Made by a program: the position numbers and the translations under genes. A stretch of DNA of 64,000 nt from NCBI RefSeq assembly GCF_019802085.1, contig NZ_JAHVHV010000004.1, positions 295,210 to 359,209 on the forward strand, written 5' to 3'. The DNA is from Ferrimonas balearica (GTDB lineage Bacteria > Pseudomonadota > Gammaproteobacteria > Enterobacterales > Shewanellaceae). Numbering within the stretch: position 1 is the stretch's first letter; every line of letters begins with the position of its first letter. The notes under the pieces are model-generated. The model saw only the letters and a program-made list of their open reading frames with translations. It was not told the origin of the DNA and made no database searches. Positions 30,687-40,324 of the stretch are shown one piece after another.

Positions 30687-31427
30687 TTATACCGCGCTGG
30701 CCTGGCTGAGTCTGCGCGCTTCGGCGTTAAGCTCTTCAAAACGCTTCTGCATCACATCGTAGACCTTCTGCGCCAGCTCCCGCACGTCTTCCCGGCTCAG
30801 CCCCTTGGTGCAGATGGGCTCCAGGGCTTCGACGATCACCACGCCGTTTTTACGTCGACCCAGCTTGATGTCCCCCTGGCAGGAGGAGATCACCGGCACA
30901 ATAGGCACCCCGGCCTGGATGGCGGTGTGGAAGGCGCCGCTTTTGAACGGCAGCAGGCCGCGGCCCCGGGAACGGGTGCCCTCGGGGAAGATCCACACCG
31001 ACAGCGCCTTGTCCCGGATCTTGCGGGCGGCGTTTTCGATGGTGGCGATGGCCTTGGAACGGTTTTTCCGGTCAATCAGGATGTTGCCGGTCAGCCAGTA
31101 GAGCTGACCGAAAAAGGGGATCCACACCAGGCTCTTCTTGCCGATGCTGACGGTGCCCTTGGGCACCATGGAGCTCTGGATAAAGAGGTCGAAGTTGTTC
31201 TGGTGGTTGCCGACGTAGACCACCGCCGGCTCCGGCTTCATGCGCTCCTCCCCACGGCGGATCACCTTGAGGCCCAGCAGCGGGGACACCTTGCCAAAGT
31301 AACGAGCGATGCGATGCACGTTGTCCCGGTGAAACGGCTGAAACAGCGAATAGACCAGGGACAGAAGGAACACCAGTACCAGCAGGACTGACAGGATCAA
31401 GGATCGGAAGAGTAACAGCACGCACAC
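30687..31427 (-). CDS. plsC: 1-acyl-sn-glycerol-3-phosphate acyltransferase
   Basis: A 246-residue inner-membrane enzyme that makes phosphatidic acid from lysophosphatidic acid. An N-terminal membrane helix (residues ~5-28) precedes the acyltransferase domain. The catalytic H-x4-D is at H75-D80 (NHQNNFD), and the substrate-binding FPEGTRSRG is present, as is VPIVPV. Length matches E. coli PlsC (245). The start is GTG at 31427; a nearby alternative GTG three codons in is possible. It forms a likely transcription unit with rraB. Confidence 0.94.
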   Translation of the reverse strand: MCVLLLFRSLILSVLLVLVFLLSLVYSLFQPFHRDNVHRIARYFGKVSPLLGLKVIRRGEERMKPEPAVVYVGNHQNNFDLFIQSSMVPKGTVSIGKKSLVWIPFFGQLYWLTGNILIDRKNRSKAIATIENAARKIRDKALSVWIFPEGTRSRGRGLLPFKSGAFHTAIQAGVPIVPVISSCQGDIKLGRRKNGVVIVEALEPICTKGLSREDVRELAQKVYDVMQKRFEELNAEARRLSQASAV

Positions 31428-31510
31428 AACTCCGGAAACTCAGGGGGCGCCCAGTATAGGGACAGTCGCCCCCCCAGGCAACGATTTCGGTTAACGCTTG
31501 TGCGCCGAAT

Positions 31511-32164
31511 TCAGGATCGAAGCCACAAGCCCGGTTCATCGAGTTTGCGCTGCAGCACCTGGAAGAACTGGGCCAGGTGCAAACCGTCCGCCAGGGCGTG
31601 GTGGGCCTGGATCACCACCGGCATCAGGGTGCGCGCCCCCTGGACGTCGTACTTGCCCCACATGATGCGCGGGATGGAGCAGGCCGGGTTCAGCGGCATC
31701 GGCTGGATCATCTGGGTAAAGCGCAGCCAGGGCACGCAGGAGTGGTAGAGCAGATCATCGTCCTCATCGCCCGCCGGGTTGCCGTTGTAGAGGGCGGTGG
31801 AGGCCGCCGCCTCGGCACTGACCTTTTGCGCCGCGCGATCGAACGCCGGCCAGTCAGGCTGCCAGGGCACCGTGGTGAAACGCACCTGGTTGTCCTCCCC
31901 CAGCACCGTGATGGCGCTGTCCAGGCGGTCGTGGCAGATCACCTGGCCGTCGCGGATGCGCCAGCGCAGCCACTCCAGCTCTTCGGCCACCTGGGCGATG
32001 GCGTAGAGCGTGGCCCGGTAGGCGGACCAGCCCTCGGCCCGGCACAGGGCCAGCAAGGCCTGCACTTCGACGTCGGCACAGATCCCCACATAGGGCACCG
32101 CCACCTGCTGGAAGTGATCAAACTGCTGCTGACGGGGAAAGGTTTCGGGACTCAGTACGCGCAT
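31511..32164 (-). CDS. Chloramphenicol acetyltransferase (CAT) family protein
   Basis: A 217-residue trimeric-type acetyltransferase fold. The CAT catalytic motif HHxxxDG is present as HHALADG at 188-194. The substrate-pocket segments (YNGNPAGDEDDDLLYHSCVPWLRFTQM) follow the CatA layout. Length equals classical CatA (about 219). Its location among core genes without mobility features suggests a resident paralogue; drug acetylation is not implied by sequence alone. It lies 54 bp upstream of the parC stop end on the same strand, with no obvious terminator between. Confidence 0.85.
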   Translation of the reverse strand: MRVLSPETFPRQQQFDHFQQVAVPYVGICADVEVQALLALCRAEGWSAYRATLYAIAQVAEELEWLRWRIRDGQVICHDRLDSAITVLGEDNQVRFTTVPWQPDWPAFDRAAQKVSAEAAASTALYNGNPAGDEDDDLLYHSCVPWLRFTQMIQPMPLNPACSIPRIMWGKYDVQGARTLMPVVIQAHHALADGLHLAQFFQVLQRKLDEPGLWLRS

Positions 32165-32218
32165 GACTCGGCTCGCTTGGATGAAAAGAAGCAGGGGCCG
32201 CGCTGCGGCCCCTGGAGG

Positions 32219-34483
32219 TTAACCTTCGTCGGGCAGCTGCAGCTCCACCCGGTCGACCCGCTGCAGGCCTCGGGGCAGTTTGTTGCCTCGTCGGCCGCGC
32301 TCGCCCAGGTAGTGTTCCAGATCGTCGGGCTTGAGGGTCAGCTTGCGCTTGCCGGCCCAGAGGGTGACCTGGGCGTTCTGCGGCAGCACCAGCAGGTGTT
32401 TGACGTACTCCTCCCGGCTCTTGGCCCGCTCGCCGGGGATGCCGATGATCTTGTTGCCCTTGCCCTTGGCCAGCACCGGCAGCTGGGACAGGGGGAACAG
32501 CAGCATCCGCCCCTCGGTGCTGATGGCCAGCAGGCGATCACTGGCCTGGTCCGCAATCCGCCGTGGCGGCAGGATCTCCGCCCCCACAGGCACCGTCAGC
32601 AGGGCCTTGCCCGCCTTGTTGCGGCTGACCATCTCCTTGAACTGGCCAATGAAGCCGTAGCCGGCGTCGCTGGCCAGCAGGTAATGCTCCTCCTCGGCCC
32701 CCATCAGCACGTGCTCCAGACGGGAGCCGGCCACCAGGTTGAAGCGCCCGGACAGGGGCTCCCCCTGACTGCGGGCGGAGGGCAGACTGTGAGGCTCGGT
32801 GGTGTAGGCGCGCCCCGAGCTTTCCAGGAACACCACCGGCTGGTTGCTGCGTCCCCGGGCGTGGGCCAGGTAGCCATCGCCGGCCTTGTAGGAGAGGCCT
32901 TCCGGGTCCACGTCGTGGCCTTTGGCGCAGCGGCCCCAGGCCTTTTCGCTCATCACCACGGTGACCGGTTCGGCGGGGGTCAGATCCTGATCGCTGAGGG
33001 CCTTGGCCTCAGCCCGGGCCACCAGCGGGCTGCGTCGATCGTCGCCGTAGGTCTCGGCGTCCGCCAGCAGCTCCTTTTTCACCAAAGTCTTGAGGCGGCG
33101 CTCGGAGGAGAGGATCAGCTCCAGCTTGTCCCGCTCCTTAGCCAGCTCCTCCTGCTCGCCGCGGATCTTCATCTCCTCGAGCTTGGCCAACTGACGCAGC
33201 TTGATCTCTAGGATCGCCTCCGCCTGCTTCTCCGACAGACCGAAGCGGCTCATCAGCGCGGCCTTGGGATCCTCCTCGGTGCGGATGATCTCAATCACCT
33301 CGTCGATGTTGAGGAAGGCGATCAGCAGGCCTTCGAGGATGTGCAGCCGGGCCAGCACCTTATCCAGGCGATGCTGCAGACGACGGCGCACCGTCTCGGT
33401 CCGGTAAACCAGCCACTCGCTGAGGATCGACTTCAGGCCCCGCACCCCGGGACGGTTGTCCAGCCCCAGCATGTTGAGGTTGACCCGGTAGCTCTTCTCC
33501 AGATCCGTGGTGGCGAACAGGTGGGCCATCAGCTGCTCGGTGTCGATGCGGTTGGAGCGCGGCACCACCACCAGACGCACCGGGTTCTCGTGGTCCGACT
33601 CGTCCCGCAAGTCCGTCACCATGGGCAGCTTCTTGGCCTGCATCTGGCTGGCGATCTGTTCAATCAGCTTGGCCCCGGAAACCTGGTGAGGCAGCGCGGT
33701 GATGACCACCTCCCCGTCCACCACCTGGTAGACGGCGCGCATCTTGATGGAGCCCTTGCCGGTGCTGTAGATCTTGGCGATGTCGGCCTTGGGGGTGATG
33801 ATCTCCGCCGCCGTGGGGTAATCGGGCCCCTGAACGAACTGCATCAACTCCTCGAGTTCCGCCTTGGGGTGCTCCAGCAGGTGGGCACAGGCGTCGGCCA
33901 CCTCACGGGCGTTGTGGGGCGGGATGTCGGTAGCCATGCCCACGGCGATGCCGGTCACCCCGTTGAGCAGGATGTGGGGCAATCGGGCCGGCAGCAGCTT
34001 GGGCTCTTTCAGGGTGCCATCGAAGTTGGGCCCCCAGTCGACGGTGCCCTGCCCCAGCTCGGACAGCAGCACCTCGGAGAAGCGGGACAGGCGGGATTCG
34101 GTGTAACGCATGGCGGCGAAGGACTTGGGATCGTCCGGCGCCCCCCAGTTGCCCTGACCATCCACCAGCGGGTAGCGGTAGGTGAAAGGCTGGGCCATCA
34201 GCACCATCGCCTCGTAACAGGCGCTGTCCCCGTGGGGGTGGTATTTACCCAGCACGTCGCCCACGGTGCGGGCGGATTTCTTGTACTTGGCGGTGGCGGA
34301 CAGGCCCAACTCGCTCATGGCGTAGATGATGCGCCGCTGCACCGGCTTGAGGCCATCCCCCACGTGGGGCAGGGCCCGGTCCATGATCACGTACATGGCG
34401 TAGTTGAGGTACGCCTGCTCGGTGAACTGGCGCAGAGGCTGCTGCTCCACGCCCTCCAGGCTCATCGCGGTATGGTCGGTCAT
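32219..34483 (-). CDS. parC: DNA topoisomerase IV subunit A
   Basis: A 754-residue subunit (E. coli 752) that cleaves and religates DNA to decatenate chromosomes. The winged-helix region contains the quinolone-determining stretch [12 protein letters not shown] with the wild-type Ser at the residue equivalent to E. coli Ser80. The active-site Tyr is in [11 protein letters not shown], and the C-terminal beta-pinwheel ends with [17 protein letters not shown] at 34483 is best spaced from GGAAAG; GTG at 34492 overlaps the upstream gene and is an alternative. It is last in parE, sugar dehydrogenase, parC order. Confidence 0.97.
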   Translation of the reverse strand: MTDHTAMSLEGVEQQPLRQFTEQAYLNYAMYVIMDRALPHVGDGLKPVQRRIIYAMSELGLSATAKYKKSARTVGDVLGKYHPHGDSACYEAMVLMAQPFTYRYPLVDGQGNWGAPDDPKSFAAMRYTESRLSRFSEVLLSELGQGTVDWGPNFDGTLKEPKLLPARLPHILLNGVTGIAVGMATDIPPHNAREVADACAHLLEHPKAELEELMQFVQGPDYPTAAEIITPKADIAKIYSTGKGSIKMRAVYQVVDGEVVITALPHQVSGAKLIEQIASQMQAKKLPMVTDLRDESDHENPVRLVVVPRSNRIDTEQLMAHLFATTDLEKSYRVNLNMLGLDNRPGVRGLKSILSEWLVYRTETVRRRLQHRLDKVLARLHILEGLLIAFLNIDEVIEIIRTEEDPKAALMSRFGLSEKQAEAILEIKLRQLAKLEEMKIRGEQEELAKERDKLELILSSERRLKTLVKKELLADAETYGDDRRSPLVARAEAKALSDQDLTPAEPVTVVMSEKAWGRCAKGHDVDPEGLSYKAGDGYLAHARGRSNQPVVFLESSGRAYTTEPHSLPSARSQGEPLSGRFNLVAGSRLEHVLMGAEEEHYLLASDAGYGFIGQFKEMVSRNKAGKALLTVPVGAEILPPRRIADQASDRLLAISTEGRMLLFPLSQLPVLAKGKGNKIIGIPGERAKSREEYVKHLLVLPQNAQVTLWAGKRKLTLKPDDLEHYLGERGRRGNKLPRGLQRVDRVELQLPDEG

Positions 34484-34488
34484 GGTAC

Positions 34489-35622
34489 TCACTTTCCGGC
34501 GTCGCCGGGGTTGTAACTGAGCCGGTAGATCCGGCCCTTATAATCGTCAGAAATCAGCAAAGAGCCGTCCGGGTGGGGCAAAAAGGCCACCGGTCGGGCC
34601 AGGGGCGTTTCGCCCTCCAGCCAACCGTCCACCACCACTTCGTAGCCGCCATTCTCACCCCCATCGGGGATCAGCGCGCTGATGCGGTAGCCCACCTTGG
34701 TGCTGCGGTTCCAGCTGCCGTGCTCGGCGATAAAGAGCGCCTGCTGATAGCGCTTGGGAAACTGGCTGCCCTGGTAGAAGTGCACCCCCAGCGGGGCCAC
34801 GTGGGCCTGCAACCGGGCCACCGGGTCCACGAACTCGGCGCGCATCGACTTGGGCGGCGGAAACTCCGGATCGTCCACCTGGCCGCCGTGCCAGTAGGGG
34901 TAGCCGAAGTGGGCCCCAACGCTCTCCAGGCGGTTGATCTCATCCGGCGGCAGATCGTCCCCCATAAAGTCCCGGCCGTTGTCGGAGAACCACAGCTCCC
35001 CGGTCTCGGGGTGGAAATCGAAGCCCACGGAGTTGCGCACCCCCCGGGCCAACACCTCCCGCCGGCCCCGCTCCAGGTCCAATGCCAGGATGGTGGCGTA
35101 GGGTTCGGCGGGGTTACAGATGTTGCAGGGGGCGCCCACCGGCACCACTAGGCGTCCGTCCGGGGCAAAATCCAGGTATTTCCAGCCGTGGTGGGCGTCG
35201 GAGGGGAGATCGTCGTACACCACCTCCGGCTCGCCGGGGTTGACCAGCCGGGACTCGATGTCGGCATAGCGGAGGATCTCGCTCACCGCAGCGACGTAGA
35301 GATCGCCGTCGCGAAAAGCGATGCCCGAGGGCAGGAAGAGCCCGTCCGCCAGCACCTGTACCTTGTCCGGTTGGCCATCCTCGTTGCTGTCGGTCACCGC
35401 GTAGAGCCGGCCGGCCTTGCGGGAGCCGACAAACAGGGTGCCCTGATCGCCCCAGGCCATCTGGCGGGCGTTCTCGACCCCGTCGACGTAGACCTCCAGG
35501 CTGAAACCCGCGGGCAGGTTAGCCTGGGTCACGGCCGCCGGTTCGGCCGCCTGGGCTCCGGTGGTCATGGTCATCGCCCCCAGCAGGGCCAGGGGAAGGA
35601 TCCGTCCCTTCAACGCGCTCAT
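34489..35622 (-). CDS. PQQ-dependent sugar dehydrogenase-like beta-propeller protein, exported
   Basis: A 377-residue protein with a Sec signal peptide ([25 protein letters not shown]) and a six-bladed propeller of the soluble glucose/sorbosone dehydrogenase superfamily. Typical segments are [46 protein letters not shown] and [11 protein letters not shown]. The fold may oxidise sugars with PQQ in the periplasm; cofactor use is not proven. AAGGAG precedes the start at 35622. It sits between parE (13 bp) and parC (5 bp) on the same strand, an odd place for a periplasmic enzyme. Confidence 0.88.
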   Translation of the reverse strand: MSALKGRILPLALLGAMTMTTGAQAAEPAAVTQANLPAGFSLEVYVDGVENARQMAWGDQGTLFVGSRKAGRLYAVTDSNEDGQPDKVQVLADGLFLPSGIAFRDGDLYVAAVSEILRYADIESRLVNPGEPEVVYDDLPSDAHHGWKYLDFAPDGRLVVPVGAPCNICNPAEPYATILALDLERGRREVLARGVRNSVGFDFHPETGELWFSDNGRDFMGDDLPPDEINRLESVGAHFGYPYWHGGQVDDPEFPPPKSMRAEFVDPVARLQAHVAPLGVHFYQGSQFPKRYQQALFIAEHGSWNRSTKVGYRISALIPDGGENGGYEVVVDGWLEGETPLARPVAFLPHPDGSLLISDDYKGRIYRLSYNPGDAGK

Positions 35623-35635
35623 CGGCTGCTCCTTG

Positions 35636-37528
35636 TCAGTTCTCCAGCTCGGCCAGATCGCCATTGCGCTCCAGCCACTCCTTGCGATCGCCGGCCCGTT
35701 TCTTGGCCAGCAGCATGTCCATCAGCGCCATGGTCGCCTCGGCGTCGTCCACCGTCAGCTGCACCAGGCGGCGGGTGTTGGGATCCATGGTGGTCTCCCG
35801 CAGCTGCACCGGGTTCATCTCACCCAGGCCCTTAAAGCGGGTGACCTGCACCTTGCCCCGCAGTTTCTCGGCGGCGATGCGGTCGAGGATCCCCTGCTTC
35901 TCGCCCTCGTCCAGGGCGTAGAACACCTCTTTGCCCACATCGACGCGGAACAGTGGCGGCATCGCCACGTAAACGTGGCCGTTCTCCACCAGGGTTTTGA
36001 AGTGCTGCATAAAGAGTGCGCACAGCAGGGTGGCGATGTGCAGACCATCGGAGTCGGCGTCCGCCAGGATGCAGATCTTGCCGTAACGCAGGCCGGAGAT
36101 GTCGTCGGAGTCCGGATCGCAGCCAATGGCCACGGAGATGTCGTGCACCTCCTGGGAGGCCAGCACCTGAGCGGCGTCCACCTCCCAGGTGTTCAAGATC
36201 TTACCCCGCAGCGGCATGATGGCCTGGAACTCCTTGTCACGGGCCTGCTTGGCGCTGCCGCCGGCGGAGTCCCCCTCCACCAGGAACAGCTCACCGCGGC
36301 TGGCGTCCTGGCCGGCGCAATCGGTCAGTTTGCCCGGCAGGGCCGGTCCGGAGGTGACCTTCTTGCGCGCCACCTTCTTGGCCTTGCGCAACCGGCTCTG
36401 GGCGTTGCTGATGCACAGCTCCGCCAGCAGCTCGGCCTGGTCGGTGTGCTCGTTCAGCCACAGACTGAAGGCGTCCCGCACCACCCCGGAGACGAAGGCG
36501 GAGGCCTGACGGGAGGAGAGCCGCTCCTTGGTCTGGCCGGCAAACTGGGGATCCTGCATCTTGGTGGAGAGGATGTAGCTGGCCTTGTCCCAGATGTCCT
36601 CCGGCCCCAGCTTCACGCCCCGGGGCAGCAGGTTACGGAACTCACAGAACTCCCGCATCGCCTCCAGCAGACCCTGGCGGAAGCCGTTGACGTGGGTGCC
36701 CCCCAACGCCGTGGGGATGAGGTTCACGTAGGACTCGCCGACGCTGTCGCCACCCTCGGGCAGCCAGAGCACCGCCCAGTCCACCGCCTCGTTGTTGCCG
36801 GAGAAGGTGCCGACAAAGGGCTCTTCGGGCAGCTTGGGCCACTCCTTCACCGCGTCGACCAGGTAATCCCGCAGGCCATCTTCGAAGTGCCACTCGTGCT
36901 TCTCACCCTTGACCTTGTCGTCGAAGCGGATCTTGAGCCCGGGGCAGAGCACCGCCTTGGCCCGCAGCAGGTGAATCAGCCTGGTGGCGGAAAATTTTTC
37001 GGAGTCGAAATACTTGGGATCCGGCCAGAAGTGGACCCGGGTACCGGTGTTGCGCCGACCGCAGGTGCCGGTGACGGTGAGATCCTGCACCTTGTTGCCG
37101 TGCTCGAAGGCGATCTCGTACACCTGGGCGTCCCGGCGCACCGTGACCTCTACCCGACGGGACAGGGCGTTGACCACGGAGATCCCCACCCCGTGCAGGC
37201 CCCCGGAGAACTGATAGTTCTTGTTGGAGAACTTGCCCCCGGCGTGGAGGCGACAGAGGATCAGCTCCACCCCGGGAACCCCCTCCTCCGGGTGGATGTC
37301 CACCGGCATACCGCGGCCGTCGTCGATCACTTCCAGGGATTGGTCCGGGTGGAGGATCACCTGGATCTCGCTGGCGTGGCCGGCCAGGGCTTCATCGACG
37401 CTGTTGTCGATCACTTCCTGGCCCATGTGGTTGGGGCGGGTGGTCTCGGTGTACATGCCGGGACGCTTCTGCACCGGCTCCAGTCCACTGAGTACCTCAA
37501 TGGCATCAGAGGTGTATTGCGTGCTCAT
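35636..37528 (-). CDS. parE: DNA topoisomerase IV subunit B
   Basis: A 630-residue ATPase subunit, exactly the E. coli length. The GHKL ATP site is visible in EVIDNSVDEALAGHA and DDGRGMPVDIHPEEGVPGVE. The TOPRIM metal site is EGDSAGGSAKQARDKEFQ and LADADSDGLHI. The start MSTQYTSDAIEVLSGL at 37528 fits the family; a start four codons earlier has no support. It follows yqiA with a 55-bp gap and heads a run with the sugar dehydrogenase and parC. Confidence 0.97.
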   Translation of the reverse strand: MSTQYTSDAIEVLSGLEPVQKRPGMYTETTRPNHMGQEVIDNSVDEALAGHASEIQVILHPDQSLEVIDDGRGMPVDIHPEEGVPGVELILCRLHAGGKFSNKNYQFSGGLHGVGISVVNALSRRVEVTVRRDAQVYEIAFEHGNKVQDLTVTGTCGRRNTGTRVHFWPDPKYFDSEKFSATRLIHLLRAKAVLCPGLKIRFDDKVKGEKHEWHFEDGLRDYLVDAVKEWPKLPEEPFVGTFSGNNEAVDWAVLWLPEGGDSVGESYVNLIPTALGGTHVNGFRQGLLEAMREFCEFRNLLPRGVKLGPEDIWDKASYILSTKMQDPQFAGQTKERLSSRQASAFVSGVVRDAFSLWLNEHTDQAELLAELCISNAQSRLRKAKKVARKKVTSGPALPGKLTDCAGQDASRGELFLVEGDSAGGSAKQARDKEFQAIMPLRGKILNTWEVDAAQVLASQEVHDISVAIGCDPDSDDISGLRYGKICILADADSDGLHIATLLCALFMQHFKTLVENGHVYVAMPPLFRVDVGKEVFYALDEGEKQGILDRIAAEKLRGKVQVTRFKGLGEMNPVQLRETTMDPNTRRLVQLTVDDAEATMALMDMLLAKKRAGDRKEWLERNGDLAELEN

Positions 37529-37583
37529 CGGGTGTTCCAAGTCGGGGTTATCGGGCCATCATAGCGAGGGCCCCGTGGTGGGT

Positions 37584-38180
37584 TCAAGCCAGGCCCAGGA
37601 AGGCCATGGCTTCCGGCAGGCGCTGCTCAAAGCCTTGAAAACTGTGGTCTCCGCCGCGTTCAATCCGCAGCTCACTCTGGCGGTACTTGGTTTCGGCCTG
37701 GCGGTAATCCAGTACCTCATCGCCGGTCTGCAGCAGCACCAGGTAACGCTCAGGCTGGGCCAGCACCGGGGTATCCAGCGCCTGCAGCTGGCCCATGTGT
37801 TCCGCCTCCACCCGGTATCGCTCGCCGGTGTAGGGGTTTTCCTGCTCGCCGATGTAATCCGCCAGCAGCTCGTAGGGGCGCACCGCGGGGTTGATCAGCA
37901 CCGCCCTGAGATCCCCTTCACCGACCTCGGCCACCAGAGACTCCAGCAGGAAACTGGCCAGGTAACCCCCCAGGGAGCTGCCCATCAGCCTCAGCGGCTC
38001 CCCCGTCTTCAGGGCCGACGCCGCCAGCGGCAGGATCTGATCCCGGGCCCGGTTCGGCGCCGTGGCCAGATGGGGGATGGCCACCGGTTCATTGGGGTGG
38101 TGGCGAGCCAAATAACGGGCCACCTGGGTGGCCTTGGTGGAACTGGGGGCGCTGTTGAAGCCGTGCAGGTAGAGCAGCAT
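37584..38180 (-). CDS. yqiA: YqiA/YcfP family alpha/beta-hydrolase
   Basis: A 198-residue esterase-like protein. The opening MLLYLHGFNSAPSSTKATQV is the YqiA signature, and LMGSSLGGYLAS supplies the nucleophile elbow GxSxG. E. coli YqiA is an esterase of unknown physiological role. The frame extends far upstream into cpdA, but the N-terminus at 38180 matches the family and AAAGGA lies upstream. It lies between cpdA (26 bp upstream) and parE, as in E. coli. Confidence 0.92.
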   Translation of the reverse strand: MLLYLHGFNSAPSSTKATQVARYLARHHPNEPVAIPHLATAPNRARDQILPLAASALKTGEPLRLMGSSLGGYLASFLLESLVAEVGEGDLRAVLINPAVRPYELLADYIGEQENPYTGERYRVEAEHMGQLQALDTPVLAQPERYLVLLQTGDEVLDYRQAETKYRQSELRIERGGDHSFQGFEQRLPEAMAFLGLA

Positions 38181-38206
38181 GGGATCCTTTCCTTGTCCCG
38201 GGGCCG

Positions 38207-39034
38207 TCAGTAGCCGGTGGCGCTGGGGTCCGGCTGGAAGTCGGCACCGGGCACCCGTTTGACCTGGGTTTCCAGGGTGCCGTCCGGGTGGAGATTCAGC
38301 AAGCGATAGCCCGGCTGCGCCCGGTCCAGGGCGAAACCGTCGTTCTTGGGCAGAAACTGGATACTGGTGGAGGGCACCGCCAGCAGGCGAATGTGCTCGT
38401 GCATCATGTCCATGCTCTGGTGGACGTGCCCCCAGATCACCCCTTTCACCTGGGGATAGCGACACAGCAGACTCAGGAATTCAGCGCCGTTATCCAGCCC
38501 GTGCTGATCCAGCCAGGCGCATTCCGTGGGTTTGGGGTGGTGATGCAGCGCCACCAGGGTGGGACACAGGGGCGCGGATTCCAGCACCGCGTGCAGCCAG
38601 CGCAGCTCATCCAGCGCCAGGTGGCCGGCGGGCAGGCCCAGTACCGTGGAGTCCAGCATCAGGATCTGCCAGTTGCCAGCCAGGACGCGACGGCCGTACT
38701 TAACCGGAGTTTGCGACAGGGCGCGGATCATCAGCTCCGGGGCATCGTGGTTGCCCGGCAGGGCGTAGGTAGGTAGGCCCAGGGGGCCCACCGCTTCGGC
38801 AAAGTGGAGGTAGGCGGTGGCGCTGTGATCCTGACTGATGTCGCCGGTGGCCAGCAGCATGTCCAGGCCCTCGGCCTGGTGCAGCTGATCCACCACGGCG
38901 CTCAGGCTGCGCCAGGGATTGATGCCGAGAAAGCCGGTGTGCTTGTTGGCAAACAGGTGGGGATCGCTGATCTGCGCCAAACGGATCACCCCGTCCTGGT
39001 GTTTCGGGGCGATGCTGTCCACACGAATGGTCAC
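38207..39034 (-). CDS. cpdA: 3',5'-cyclic-AMP phosphodiesterase
   Basis: A 275-residue metallophosphoesterase, the same length as E. coli CpdA, hydrolysing cAMP to AMP and so tuning CRP-dependent transcription. The dinuclear metal motifs are in order: DPHLF, GDISQD, GNHD, HHHP and GHVHQ. The ATG overlaps the yqiB stop by four bases (ATGA), within the conserved nudF-yqiB-cpdA-yqiA-parE operon. Confidence 0.95.
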   Translation of the reverse strand: MTIRVDSIAPKHQDGVIRLAQISDPHLFANKHTGFLGINPWRSLSAVVDQLHQAEGLDMLLATGDISQDHSATAYLHFAEAVGPLGLPTYALPGNHDAPELMIRALSQTPVKYGRRVLAGNWQILMLDSTVLGLPAGHLALDELRWLHAVLESAPLCPTLVALHHHPKPTECAWLDQHGLDNGAEFLSLLCRYPQVKGVIWGHVHQSMDMMHEHIRLLAVPSTSIQFLPKNDGFALDRAQPGYRLLNLHPDGTLETQVKRVPGADFQPDPSATGY

Positions 39035-39489
39035 GTTTTCCGACTCTCCTCACTCTGGCTGACGGTCAGCCAATCCCGCTGGTTGAACTGAGCCAGCAGC
39101 TCAGCGAGGAATAGATTAACTTGAAATTTCTCGTTTCGCTGCAGCATCTTGTCATTCGGATACTCATACACCGCCATCAACCTCGAAATCTGTTGACTGC
39201 TTAACACTTCTGCCAATCGGGCGTCATGATACAGCCGGATGGTCATTTTTGGCACCGTCACGTGTGGAATGGGGGCCGAGTGACGCTCCAGCTCCAGCAG
39301 ATCCGTGTAGGGGGTCTGCTCCAGGATGCGGATGGTCAGGTCGAGGTTGTGGTCGATGTGGCGCCACAGGTAGGGCCCCTGCCCCTGGTGGCGCCGGGCG
39401 CGATTGATGAGCCGTTGCAGGGTGACGTAGTTGCGCCCACACAGTGCCAGGAAGCGGTTGAGGTTGGGCACATAGCGTCGGGAGCTCAT
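39031..39489 (-). CDS. yqiB: DUF1249 family protein YqiB
   Basis: A 152-residue protein (E. coli about 140) of unknown function. The family opening RRYVPNLNRFLALCGRNY is clear, followed by DLTIRILEQTPYTDLLELE and MAVYEYPNDKMLQRNEKFQVN. No signal peptide or membrane segment is visible. Both ends overlap neighbours by four bases (ATGA with nudF upstream and cpdA downstream), showing tight coupling. The start at 39489 was chosen over one 14 codons earlier inside nudF. Confidence 0.92.
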   Translation of the reverse strand: MSSRRYVPNLNRFLALCGRNYVTLQRLINRARRHQGQGPYLWRHIDHNLDLTIRILEQTPYTDLLELERHSAPIPHVTVPKMTIRLYHDARLAEVLSSQQISRLMAVYEYPNDKMLQRNEKFQVNLFLAELLAQFNQRDWLTVSQSEESRKT

Positions 39490-40112
39490 GCTGGACTGCC
39501 CGACACCTTGGCGTGGTTTAGGGCCAACCACTGCAGGCCCATGATGGCACTGGCGTTGTCGATGGTGCCGTCGGCCACCCAGGCCAGGGCCTGCTCCCGG
39601 CTGACCACGTGACGCAGGATGTCCTCCTGCTCGTGGTCCAGACCAAAACGGGCCTCGCCGGGTTCAGGGGCCACCACCTCGGCCAGGTAGAGGTAGAGCC
39701 GCTCCGAGCAGGCACCGGGGCTTGGCAGGAAACTGTAAAGAAAGGTCAAAGACTTGGCTTCCAGTCCCGTCTCTTCGATAAGCTCACGTCGCGCCACCGA
39801 CTCCCGGGGTTCTCCGGCTTCGATGATCCCCGCCGGCAGCTCCAGCAGCCAGGGGGTCTCGCTGGTCCGAGCCGCCGGAATCCGCAGCTGTTCCACCAGG
39901 ATCACCCGGTCGCTCACCGGGTCGTAGGGCAACACCACCACGGCGTCGCCGCGCTCAAAAAGCTCCCGGCGCACGGGGTCGCTCCATTGGCCATCGAAGC
40001 GACGGTGGCGCACGGTGACGGCGTCCATGGCGAAGAAGCCCTGAAACAGGGGTTCGGTGGTCAAAAACTCGAGGTCGGCCTGTCCATATCGTTGCGGTTT
40101 GGGTTTTGCCAT
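39486..40112 (-). CDS. nudF: ADP-ribose pyrophosphatase (Nudix)
   Basis: A 208-residue Nudix hydrolase (E. coli 209) cleaving ADP-ribose to AMP and ribose-5-phosphate. The Nudix box G-x5-E-x7-REUxEExGU is intact in GIIEAGEPRESVARRELIEE plus TGL. It is the first gene of the operon running to parE and is divergent from tolC, exactly as in E. coli. Confidence 0.95.
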   Translation of the reverse strand: MAKPKPQRYGQADLEFLTTEPLFQGFFAMDAVTVRHRRFDGQWSDPVRRELFERGDAVVVLPYDPVSDRVILVEQLRIPAARTSETPWLLELPAGIIEAGEPRESVARRELIEETGLEAKSLTFLYSFLPSPGACSERLYLYLAEVVAPEPGEARFGLDHEQEDILRHVVSREQALAWVADGTIDNASAIMGLQWLALNHAKVSGSPA

Positions 40113-40324
40113 TTTTCCACTGCTATTTATCTGTCATTCAGCCAGATTTATATGTGTTCTGTTACACTTAGCCTGATAATTTACGTTGACTTAACAGGCG
40201 ACGATTCAGTTAACTATCGCTGTCAAAGTCATCGTCGTCTAGGGGATCTCGCGGGGTACCCGCCAACTACCCAGCCAGCCTGCCCACAGGTGGGCTCGTT
40301 TTTGTGAAATTTTAAGGATTGGGA
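40113..40324. promoter_or_regulatory. nudF/tolC intergenic region with structured tolC leader
   Basis: GATAAT at 40175-40180 could be a tolC -10, without a clear -35. Downstream, CGACGAT (40199-40205) can pair with ATCGTCG (40231-40237). A 5-bp hairpin GCCCA/TGGGC (40282-40295) is followed by TCGTTTTT, which resembles an attenuator just before the tolC ribosome-binding site AAGGA. Confidence 0.45.

Noticed and set aside
31511..32164. CAT-like gene as an acquired resistance gene
   Set aside because: No insertion sequence, integron feature or atypical composition was seen; it sits among core genes and looks resident.
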